From contig VWZF01003842.1 in assembly GCA_013396755.1 (NCBI GenBank), positions 1,651,442 to 1,715,441 on the forward strand: a stretch of DNA of 64,000 nucleotides, given 5' to 3'. Position numbers and translations under genes: made by a program. Positions 41,001 through 53,000 of this stretch are shown one piece after another. The notes under the pieces are model-generated. The model searched no databases. It was not told where the DNA came from and worked only from the letters and a program-made list of their open reading frames with translations. The DNA comes from Sclerurus mexicanus. Its lineage: Eukaryota; Chordata; Aves; Passeriformes; Furnariidae. How positions within the stretch are numbered: the first letter of the stretch is position 1; the number at the start of each line of letters is the position of its first letter.

Positions 41001-44000
41001 GCTATGGATCTTGGCTTAAGCTGAGTGTTTGGATTTTTGGCTTGCATACATGAAGACAAAATGATGAGCTGTACGGTGCAAACAGGAATTGCCTATCTCT
41101 GGGTTTAAGACTGCTTCTCAACTTTTTTTCAGTCCCTTTGGTTTTTCTCATTGTGGCAACAACTGTAAGAACCCAAACTTATGACCTACATGTACAATAT
41201 TTATCTTTCTCAAATGTGGAAGATCCCAAAGCAGGTGTTAACATGATCCACCGCACACAGGAGCTTGTTTTACCTCCCCATTGCAGAGAAACATTTTAAG
41301 GCTGATTCCTGATAGCAATGACTGCAGCTTTATTTGATTTGTTTATCATATACAATGATTTCTGAGACTATTCCATGTTGCTGAGCAACATATTCAGAAA
41401 CATTAAGCATAGTTATGTTTTTGTATGCATTTTGGAAAAATGATATTTCTTATGTTTTCCCTAGGAATTCTGGAGGTTTTACATTGTGTGTTGGTGGAAA
41501 GCCCAGAAGCTTTAAACATTATTAAGGAGGGACATATTAAATCAATCATCTGTCTTTTGGACAAACATGGAAGAAATCACAAGGTAGGCAAAGAATAGAG
41601 AGGTATAGCTAGGTGAACATTTGTGAACAAAACAAGCATGTTCTTCTGTGTGAAAGTTAGATTTCCAATACTTTAATGCTATTTTCATAGTCAGGAATGA
41701 AACTTTTCCTAAAAGGAATATGATCAGTTTGAAGAAACAAAGGAAAATGTTATCTTCTTTTTGACAAAAACATTGATATGCACTAATTCTCAAGGGAAGC
41801 TGGAAGAACATTTTAATGTTGTTAGGAAAATTTCAGAACTGTTCTAAAATAAAGCCATTGTGTTGGATGAGTTCGATACCATCACATGTCTTCTAGAAAC
41901 ATGGTATATAGCATTATATTGCCTGAAGTAATTAAGAGTGATAATGAAAAAATATTTAAGATTAAAAGAATCTGATTTTTTTTCAGGTTTTGGATGTTTT
42001 GTGTTCTCTCTGTGTTTGTCATGGAGTAGCTGTGCGGTCTAATCAACATCTAATCTGTGATAATCTCCTGCCAGGAAGAGATCTGCTCTTACAGACACGC
42101 CTTGTCAACCATGTGAGCAGGTAAAAAAAAACAACAAACAAAACAGAAAAAAATATGAATCTATGAACAAAGCAGAAAAAACCTTGTGCTTAAAAGAAAT
42201 AGTCACTACAGTAAATCTGTTTTACTTCCAAAAATTTTATTATGATATTTTATTCTTACAAGGATTTAAAATTCTCTTTATGGTAGTGATTAATTTAGAA
42301 ACATGGATCAGAGAGAGCTGTTGCAAACCAAAGCTGGTCTAAACTACTTTAAGTCTGTGAAGCTGTAGTCTTTTCTAAAGATTATTGTCTGTATCCAGTT
42401 GTGCATTCAAAGTATTGCTAGCCAATGGCCTGTGATTGTCTTTGTGTTTGTGATCTCGTAAGAATTCCTACTCACCTTTGGTCAAAATTAAGATTTTAGC
42501 GCCAAACACCTTCACCAGTGCCTGGGATATTTAGAGAGTGCCATTATCCTTCCTTTTACTGGAAGAGTTTTAGAAGCTACATTACAGCAGACAATAACAA
42601 GATGAAGCTAGTGGCATCTTAAATTAGTAAAATATTGTTTACAAGTATTACCAAGTAAATGTTTATCCCGAGTTTGAATTTATGCTGAGGCAGAAGAGTA
42701 TGGCTTTGTGTGAAGATTTGTGGGATCTTTCTCTGTCTATACTTAGGTTTATTTTTAAAAGTCTCAATCACTGATTACGTGAGAATGAAAATTGAAACAG
42801 AGAAATAGTACTTATAGTTCAGAGTTCCTTAGGATTTATTAGATGCTGAAGAACATAAAAAGTCCACACTATATCTAGGGAGTTGATTGTCCCTCTGTAC
42901 TTGGTACTGATGAGGCCACACCTCAAGTACTGCGTCCAGTTCTGGGCTCTCACTGCAAGAAGGACATTCAAGTGCTGAAGTATGTCCAGGGAAGGGCAAT
43001 GGAGCTGGTGAAGAGTCTGGAGCACAGATCTAATGAGTAGTGTCTGAAGGAACTGGGGTTGTTTAGCCTGGAGAAGAGGAGGCTCAGGGGTGACTTTATG
43101 ACTCTCTACAACTGCCTGAAAGGAGAGTGTAGCAAGGTGAGGGTTGGTCTCTTCTCCCAGGCAACTACCAACAAGGCAAGAGGACATAGTCTGAAGCTGC
43201 ACCAAGGGGGGTTCAGGTGGGACATCAGGAAGAATTTTTTCATAGAAAGGGTGGTTGAGCACTGGAATGGGCTGCCCAGGCAAGTAGTGGAAGTGTCCAA
43301 GAAACAATGGGTTGTGGCACTTTTTGCTATAGTTTAGTTGTCATGGTGGTGTTTGATCAGAAGTTGGACTTGATGATCTTGGAGATCAGTTGGAGTCTCA
43401 ATGGTTGTGTGCTTCTATGCTTGAGCATTTGAGTTGACTTTGGATAGGTGGAGCTGTCTTTGTCCAGAATATGGCTGTAGAAAAAGAGAATTCATTGATA
43501 CATATTTTACTTCGCCTTAGAAGGTTGTGAATGAGATGACTCTTATTCTTGCAGTTACAAGGGGGAAAAAAGTATTTTTTTCAAAAGGCAGTAAACCCAA
43601 TGAAACATTGAAGACATTTAGTGTTAGACCAAGATGTGCATATCTTACCCCAAAAATATTTGGCGAAGAAACTTTCTAAGATATTGCTGGAGCTTTGTAA
43701 GGTATTGCTGTTTAAAAGACTTTTCCAGGGGACTGGAAAATTCTATTCACAAACCTCTATTTAGCAAGATTAAGTTGGATGATTAGGTTGATTAAATTGT
43801 GATATCTGGACAAAGACATAATAAGCTGATACAATGTTCAAGCAGAAAAGATTCAGTTGGTGATCTTGCCAATAATTTACAGAAGATATGAATTTTCTGG
43901 AAGATAACTTTTGTCAAATACATTTTGGTTATAATTTTAAGGAAATTAAAGTTTTCACTTGGAATAAAATGAAAAGTATCTGTAATTAAACATTCAGCAA

Positions 44001-47000
44001 AAGACAGCCCATATGGTTCCATAAGGAAAGGTTATTAGTCTTATCTGATAATAAAAAGTTATTTCATAAAGAACCAGATCAGTAAACGCTGCTTGTACTT
44101 TTGACTTGTATTTAACACCTGTATCAGCCCTTCTTCCTCCCCCTGCATTCCCTATACCAGAAGGCATTCTGGGTGTTGGAGCCAGCTGAGAGCTACATTT
44201 TTATTGATTAGTCAACTTGTATGTAGGAAAACATTTATAGATGTAGTAACCCAGTCTAGTGGAGGGATGTGAAGAGTAGATACACTCAGCATAGAAGTCT
44301 GAAAGATTTTTTGCAGTATGGGTAACCAACCATTGAGGAAATGTAACTCGCAATGATTTTGGATACTCCTGTACTCTACGGCTTTAATTCAAGATTGAAT
44401 GGTTTTCTTAGTATAAAGCTGACACAGAAATGATTGTCTGGAGACAGACTTTTTTTGTATGAGAGTCTAGACTCAATATTATCCCAAAAATCAGATTAGA
44501 AAAGCACAGGGGTTTTTTTCCCCAATTTTTTTTTTTTTTATCCTTATGACCTCTAGATATATGACTCTACATATTGATATTTAACTAGATATTGAGTAGG
44601 CACAATACTAGTTTTGCCTCTTAAGTATTCTTGGGAAGTACTGTAAAATCAATAGTAATAGGAGCATCATGTTGATATTAAGGATTTCTACAACCACTGT
44701 GAATTACGTAGTTATACAGGACTTGGAATAAAGAAGGAAGAGGCACAAGAGAACTTTGAAATAAATTGAAACTTTACTTTTGTATTATTTTAAATGTTAT
44801 TCTCTTGAATAGATTATGTGTTACAGAATACAGTTTCCTCAGTCAAATTAAGCCTGCAGTGTGTACTTAGTACATGTGCATTGGTAACTGGTTAATAGGT
44901 GTCATTTTTGTTTGCAGGATTTAACATCTATTCAAACACATAAACCATTGTTAATGGTATCTGAGTGAGGATACTGTTTCAGTTACTGAAGCAAACGATT
45001 TTTTATTTTAAATTTATTTTTCACCAGAATAATTGAATGAATAAATAAATACTGCCTTCTTCCTTCTCAGAGCTAAGGTCTGAGATGTTGCCAAGAGGGT
45101 GCCACAACTTGTCAAGAGCACAGAATTACTACCCGTTGTTACTCTTTTCATGTGGGCACAAATGGCACTACAAGCCAAAACCTGGGCAGAGTCAGGGAAG
45201 ACTGCAAAGCCCTGGGGGTACAAGGGGAAGGTATTGGTGCTCAAGCTTCCCCTTCTTCCATTTTAACCAGCTGGAGAAAAGTGTGCAGCTGGATATAGAC
45301 ATATAATGCAGATCAGCTTTTGGCTGTAGCCTATTTGTGCTTGACCAACCTGTATCACAAAGTAACCTGCTTGTTTGATGTGGAACAAGAAGTGGACATT
45401 GTCTACCTGAGTTTCTCCAGGACTTTCAATACAGTTTCTCACAGCCTCCTCTAGAGAAACTGAGGTGGTACGGTCGAGATGAGGGGTCTGTGTGGTGTGT
45501 GGGCACTGGCTGCCTAGCTGCACACAGAGGGTGATGGCTCCTTTTCAAACTGGCAGCAGTCACAAGTGGGATTCCCACTTGTGGGAATCCCATTTGGCCC
45601 AATGCTGTTTAATATCTTCATAAGTAATCTGGATGATAGGATCAAGTGTACCCTGATGGAGTTTGCTGATGATACCAAACTGAGTGAGGAAGTGGACACC
45701 TGGAAAGGGAGAGCCACCCTGCAGGAAGACCTAAATAGATAGGAGGAGTGGACTGATAAGAATCTTGTGAAGATCAGGACAAGTGGCAATGTCTTGCACC
45801 TGGGAAAACAATCTAAGAGTGCAGTATAGGCTGGGATCTGTGTTGCTAGGGAGCAGCTCTGTGGAAAGGGACCTGAGGTCCCAATGGGCAGCAAACTCAG
45901 AACGAGTGAACAGCAGTGCTGCTTTTTAGAGAAAACCAACAGGATGCTGGGCTGCGTCAACAATGCCATCACCAGCAAGAGACAAAGGAATCTTTATCCT
46001 ATTTTGTGCTTGTTAAGTCATACCTGAAATACTGTGTTCATTTTTGGTCCCTGCTATGCAAAAAAGGTCTGGACAGGCTGGATGAGGTCCAGAGAAGGTC
46101 CATGAAAATGACCAAAGCTTGCCATGGGAGGAAAGGCTAAGAAACCTGAGTTTATTCAGCCTTGAGAAATGAAATCTTGAGGGGGAAACCTTATCACTGT
46201 GTTCCTGTATTGAAAGGGTGGCTATAAAGAAGATGGAAACTCCCTTTTTGCAATGAGTCACATGGAATAGACAAAGGGTAATGGGTAGAAGTGTCTCCTG
46301 GGATGATCCTGATTGGACACAGGAGTAAAATTTTTCACAGTGAGAATAATCAGCCATTGGAATAATCTCCCTAGGGAAATTGTGGATTCTCCAACATTGG
46401 ACACTTATAAGATTCAGTTAGACAGAGTGCTGGGCCATCTTGTCTTGACCAGTCTTTTGCCAAGAAAGGTTGGATCAGATGATCCCTGAGGTCTTTTCCA
46501 ATTTCGTAATCTATGTGATTCTATGCAATAAAATTACTTCTGTTGTTTTAATCACACAAAACAAGCTTGAAATTTGAGTGTAATGAAAAGTACGTAGCAG
46601 TTCCATAATGTTCTAGAGATAAGTTTTTAATAACCATTTTTACTCCTTCTGTTTAAGCATGCGACCCAACATCTTCTTGGGGATTAGTGAAGGCTCTGCC
46701 CAATACAGAAAATGGTACTATGAACTTATGGTGGACCATCTAGAGCCCTTTGTGACTGCAGAATCAACTCATCTACGAGTGGGCTGGGCTTCAACAGAAG
46801 GCTACTCACCCTATCCAGGGGGAGGAGCAGAATGGGGAGGAAATGGTGTTGGTGATGACTTATACTCCTATGGCTTTGATGGTCTACATCTGTGGTCAGG
46901 TATTCTCTTGGGTATTTTGTTGTTGTTTATTTTTGTTTAAACACTGCAATCTTGTTTGCAATCCCAGTGAATTTGTTTTCAACAGCAGAAAAGTAAATCA

Positions 47001-50000
47001 GTTGTTTCAGTTGACACTAGGAACATACAGAAACAGTATGTCAAAATATGATGTAAATTGACATTGTGTATTGAAAAAATTAGTTTATACAAAGTAATGC
47101 AAATAGACTAATAATTTTTGTTTCAGTCTGGGACTTTTTTTGTTGTTTTTTTTTTTGTTTAATTTACTTTTCATAGTAACTATAAATATTTTATTTAAAA
47201 CTTCCGAGCTGCAGAAGATGAATTCTGACAGTCATCTGGATTTTTAATTCCTATGTGGTAGTTTAAGAACATTCTGAGAAATTTAATTTACAGAACTCGC
47301 CTTTTTTTTGTTTTTCCAAATTAATTTTTAATATGAGTCTTTAGAAGTTCAGAGATGCTTTATAGGTGAAGATTTTTAAGTATGTTTTTGCCATACATTT
47401 TGAAACAAGATTTTTTTTCTCTATAGTGATGATTTAAATACATTAAGACTGATTATTGCAAGACTTGTAGAATCATATTCTTAGCTTGCATATGATGTGT
47501 TTGGTCAAGTACTCATCTTTAAAATGTTCTTGGCTTAGTTTGGATCTATTTGTTAATGGTAATTTCTTTATGCAAATTCTAGTGTTAGGGAAAGCTGAAC
47601 TGAGTATCCAGAGTATTTGTATTTACTGTTGATTCCGCAAATACCTTGTTATCTCTTTGAATTGGGTTAGCTCAGCAACAACAGAATAATAAGAATGATA
47701 GTTTGTTCTCTTAATCTTTTTCACATGGTTTAGTTTTTTCTGAAAAGGTTATTAGAAATAATTTAGAACAGGTAGTCCTACATTTGAACAGCTCTGGACT
47801 TCTTGAAGGGAGATTTTGTTGTGGTTTCACCTTGCTGTGAAAAAGTTTTTCCTTTGATTTTGGAGATTATTGGGCAGTGGTGAACTGTAGAACTGACTGG
47901 AGACTGGGTAAAAGTCACTGTATTGGCAAATCTTGCCACTACGAAGATATGAACACGTTTTCTAAAGCACCTTAGCAGACAAGAAAGATGAGTTAGTGAG
48001 TCAGCTGTATCATCCAAGGTCTTTGAAGTTTTGAGACATTATGGCTTGATACTTGGAAAAGAATACAGTTTTACATTTCAAAAGAGCTTTCCAATCAATA
48101 TAGCAAGGGATTGTATTAATAAATAATAACATATCGGCTGGAGTGGCATCTCAGGAAAGCAGCTGCCACTTTGCCTCTCATGTATAGTGAGAATTACTTT
48201 GGAACAATGATGCATAATTAATGTTATCATTAAAACTATGTCATAACCGAGTTTGGCAGATAAAGTATTATTACAGAAGAACCAGAAAATAAAGAGCTAG
48301 CCAAAACAGCTTTTGTAGATAAGGTCACTTTTAGGGAGTAAACTAAAGATTAATGAAAATCAAGATTATTTTTCTACCCAATGCAAACTTTTTTCTCAGA
48401 AATGCAACTAGAGAATAAAGGAACAATTGTTTGGGGTTCTCAGGTCAATAATCCAGCTCAGACAAAAAAGTCAGGCCACTTTTGTATATGCAATTTTTGT
48501 ATCTATTGTGGATGTGGATTTTGCTGGTAGATTTGAAAATCTGTCTTCATTCTTCATTGACACTATTATGTAATGCTTCTCAAACTTAGAAGGACTTTTC
48601 AGTAGTTGAATGTTGAAGATCATGGCCTTTCTTCTGCTTTCAAGATCCCAGGCTGTATCTTGTTAAGTCTGCAATGGCATTTTAATAATAACCTTAGCAT
48701 GAAGCATTTACTGCATTAATGAATAACAACAATAATTTCTGCCCCCAAGTGTCTGTTCTGCACCAAGCCTGTATGAGATTCATATTTAATTTATATTTGT
48801 TTCTTCAGTCTTGCTGATTACTTATGTATTCTGGAGAAGTAAAACTCACAGAGTTTTAAAGCCTAAGCCCAGAAAAGGCACTTAGATCTTTTGGTCTGCT
48901 CTGTATTCATCAGTGACAAGTGCATATTTCTGTTAGCAGTCACCCTTGCATTGATCTCCATAACCCATATTTGGCTAAACTTTAGTGCCTAAATAGGCAT
49001 CTAATCTCAAGTAATATGCCTTAAGGAGATGAAATATCCACTCTTCATTGATAGCTCTTCTAGAATTTAGTTGTCCCTGTCATTAAATGATTGTCACTTT
49101 CTGTGATTTTTTCAAACTAAAGCTCAGCTGTGATGTTTTCCTCTGGCAGTATCGTGAAGTCATTTTCCATATGTAGAGTATTGAAACTCTTGGTGTTTTA
49201 TTTTTCCTCAGGAGTGGTAGTGATAGTATGTGTATGAAAATTAATTTGTGGAATTAGTGACATTTTTTATTAGTTTTGCTTCTGTTAAAAACATATGCCA
49301 TCTTCATCTTGGAAATGTAGTGCAGGTTAAGTACTTCATGTTTACAAAAGCTGGATACCATAGTTAAAAGGTTAGTTCTCTGTTCTTAGTATGCATAATG
49401 GTTTTCTCTCTTGTAAACAGTGCATAATTTAATTTTGGAAAATATGTGTAGCGATGTTTTCATACAACTTCCATGCTTTTGCATAAATTTTATATTGTGG
49501 ATGGCAGTAAATTTCAGAAGCTATGATTTTCTGGTTGTGAATTCTATAGCCTATTTCTCTTGGGAAGCAGGTGTGCTTGTGTAAATGTAATTTGATGCAA
49601 GGTGGAATAATCCTTTAGAATTAATATAAAAGTTATTAAAATACATATATTATATACAAATATTATTGCAAAATGCAGCTGTTTTTGTATACGGCAGAAA
49701 AATGCTGGTCTGTGGTTTAGTTATTAAACTGAGTAGTGTCTTATAAAAGTTTGCAGGAGTACCATGATGTGGCCATTAATAACAGGAAGTACCTAACTTT
49801 TCCTAAATAAATCAAAGTAAGACAGTTTGCTTTATCTTGAATGATGCAGCATTCTTTAGTAGTTTTTATCTGGAATAATGAAGCATTCTTTAGTAAAGTA
49901 TACTTGGTTTCATATTAGATGCTAATGGCTGTTCTCAGTTTGTGCGTCTATAATGTAAGGACTTACATTAAATGTAGTGTAATTGAATTATTTATGATTA

Positions 50001-53000
50001 AAATATTTGTGTTGCTATGATTGTATGCTACTATTCACTATATTGCATGCTTAAAATCAGATCTTGGGTGTCAAAGGTTAGATATTTTCATATTAATGTG
50101 TTTGTGCTCTGTAGCTAAGTTTTTTTTCTCCTTCTTTGGGCTGCTGTGAAAACCTGTGCAGTTTTCACAAGTTTTATGAAATGTGCCTCCTTTACTTCCA
50201 TAGGTTGTGTGGCACGAACAGTAAATTCTCCCAACCAACATCTGTTAAGAACTGATGATGTTATCAGCTGCTGTTTAGACCTGAGTGCCCCCAGCATCTC
50301 CTTCCGAATAAATGGACAGCCAGTTCAAGGAATGTTTGAAAACTTCAACATAGATGGCCTCTTCTTCCCAGTTGTCAGCTTCTCTGCAGGAATAAAGTTA
50401 GCATTCTTTGTGGTTGTTTCTTTGGTTTGATTTGTGGTGTTGTTTTTTTTTTTTGTTTTCCCCCCCCCAATCTGTTTATTCTGTACATGAGAATATGCTG
50501 AATACTTCTCTCGCTGTCTGCTCTCCTTTCCCTTTCTGACACCTGCTTTTCTGGTAAAGTTCAAGTTCTTGGCTAGCAAGAGCTATGAAGAAGTCCTCAA
50601 GAGAAAAAACATCTGTTGTTTTTCAGCATACCAGTGTATTCAGGTGCTTTGTAGATACATCTTAGAAACAGCTTCTTAATAATTGCTTTGCTGACACATT
50701 GCTACGTATTCACTCTAGGGCAGCATTTTATATCAGCCTTTGATATTAAAAATATATTTTCCCTAACTCACTTCTTATGAGGTAGTAACTATTATTTAAA
50801 GAGACATTAAATAGAATTGTGTTGTGTTCCAGCGGGGGGACCAACTTTAGCAGGACTGGCTTAGGTTAAGGCTGAAAGCTGATTTCTCTTGGAGGCAGAG
50901 GAATTTTTTGTCAGGGATCATTCAAAGCATACCTCAGAAGCTGAGAGCTGTCACACAGTGGGCACACCCAACTCTTGTTGAGATGTAAAATACACTTTTT
51001 TAAACTTTGCCTTGGATAGTGCAGGAGGTAGAATGTGGTAAAACTATAGATAGGCATGCTAAAGAATGCAAAACTGTAAACCTGCGTGCTTTATTTCTGC
51101 CAGGGGAGAAATATTGGACAGATATTTCTGTGCTGCATGCAGTTTTTGAGTGTGTTTTGGTATAGCATTAACAAAAATCTTGTAAGATAGTAAACAGAAA
51201 AAGGGTAAAATTATTCTGTTTTAAAGCTAGTTTTGGGGGTGTTTTTTGATTCCTTCTGAATGATTTTTCAGTATTACGTTATTGCTATGTCATTTTCATA
51301 TTTTGTCATTGCTATATCATATTATTACCTCATAGATTGCATTTTTCAGTAAAGAAAGGCCAGGAAAAATTCACCATTTTGTAACGAATAAGAGAGGTTT
51401 CCCCTGACTTTCTACTAGTATGACAAATAACATCTTAGGGAAGGAAATACAGGTGGTTTTGTATTATGTCCTAAGGATTTAGTGTTTTGTGAGAGAAAAG
51501 AAAGAACCATGGGGTTTTTAGGCTCATTTCTCAAATGAGGGAGAATAGAAAATTTTCCTTGATGGAGAGAGTTCAGAGCTGCTTGATTGATTACTCTGGG
51601 TTATAATCCTTGCCTTCTGAGACTCAGAAGGCTGCTGCTTACTTCATAGATGTGCTAAGTAAACTGCTTAATCTCTCTCAGTACTTTCGTTTGGTCTCAT
51701 GATTTAGAATACTTTTGTGGAAATAAAATTAACTAAAAGGAAGAATAATTTATTTTTCCCCATGCTTTTACAACCTCCTGCATCATAAACTTCCACACTA
51801 GTTACAGAAAATGAAACTGTAAGCAAGGCTAAGAAGCTGCAATATTGAAGTGTTTTTACTTTTTTTTAAAAAAATAGCATTAGTTAGGCTTACAAACCGG
51901 TTAGGCTTGTCACCAGGGGTGTCTCAGTAATCTAAAGGAACTCTGATGTTTACAGGGTACGTTTCTTGCTTGGAGGTCGCCATGGAGAGTTCAAGTTCCT
52001 TCCTCCACCAGGGTATGCACCTTGCTTTGAAGCTGTCCTACCAAAAGAGAAGCTGAAAGTGGAGCATAGCCGAGAGTACAAACAAGATCGTAACTATACA
52101 AGAGACCTACTGGGTCCCACTGTCTCTCTGTCACAAGCAGCTTTCACTCCAGTTCCTGTAGATACTAGCCAGGTATGGAAACTGAAAGATTCCGTTCTCC
52201 TTTCTAAACACACATGTTGTAGGACTGTATTACTTCACATTTGATTGAATTTTCAGTGTGTCCCAAACTTGTTTGGTTTTTTTTGTTCTGGTTTGTTTTT
52301 GTTGGGGTTTTTTTTTCCCACTGGGATTTGTGGGCAGATCTGATTTGTACGAAGTTTGTTCTGCTATAAAAGTTTGGGTGGCATGTCAAGCAACTTATTT
52401 GTAATAGCCTTTTTCTCTCTTCTCTCTTTAGATTGTTTTGCCTCCCCACCTGGAAAGGATTAGAGAAAAATTAGCAGAGAACATTCATGAACTTTGGGTT
52501 ATGAATAAGATTGAACTTGGCTGGCAGTATGGACCAGTATGTACCTTCCAAATTAATTTTCTGTTAATTGCGTAGTACTATTCAGCGCACTGGTTTCAAT
52601 GTGCTAATGGGACTCCATTTTTTATCATCTTTCCAAAATTTGCACCAGAAGCAAGTGGAAAATAACAGTGCTTGTGTATTTCTGAACCAAAAATTTGGTA
52701 TTGAAGCTGTTTGGTGCTGCAATTTTCAGCTGATCTGTCAGCATAGAAAGCACATCGTGTGTTTTTCACCTTTTATTTGTTTGTGCAGCAAGAAGTTCAG
52801 TTGCCTGATGGAGTAAATGAGTGAAAGCAGTTGCTCTTGGTTCTCTTCACATGTGCTGACTGGCATAAATTTTTCAGAAGTCCCAAATTTATTTTTCATG
52901 AAAAATAAGTATTGCCTACAGGAAATTTCATTATGTCTGCTTTTCACCTTTCTTCTCTCCACTTCTTCAGTCTCATGTCTGTATTAAGGGCTCCACATTT

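Larger units (their letters stand above)
36079..41464 (+). other. RYR2: RYR2 intron 17
   Basis: A 5386-bp intron counted from the second exon copy. It holds the rest of duplicate block 2 (to 37339), a GC-richer unclassified segment (38880-39365) and a short CR1-like tail (40361-40385). Otherwise it is AT-rich unique DNA. The acceptor is TTCCCTAG. Confidence 0.88.
42121..46657 (+). other. RYR2: RYR2 intron 19
   Basis: A 4537-bp intron and the most repeat-rich one here. It holds two sense-strand CR1 copies (42865-43425 and 45085-46525), separated by AT-rich unique sequence. The acceptor is CTGTTTAAG. Confidence 0.9.

Noticed and set aside
42819..43307. 162-codon minus-strand open frame, the longest in the window
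   Set aside because: Antisense of a sense-oriented CR1; proline/leucine-rich composition comes from that sequence.
45514..45978. 154-codon minus-strand open frame
   Set aside because: Antisense of CR1 reverse-transcriptase sequence; no independent protein recognised.
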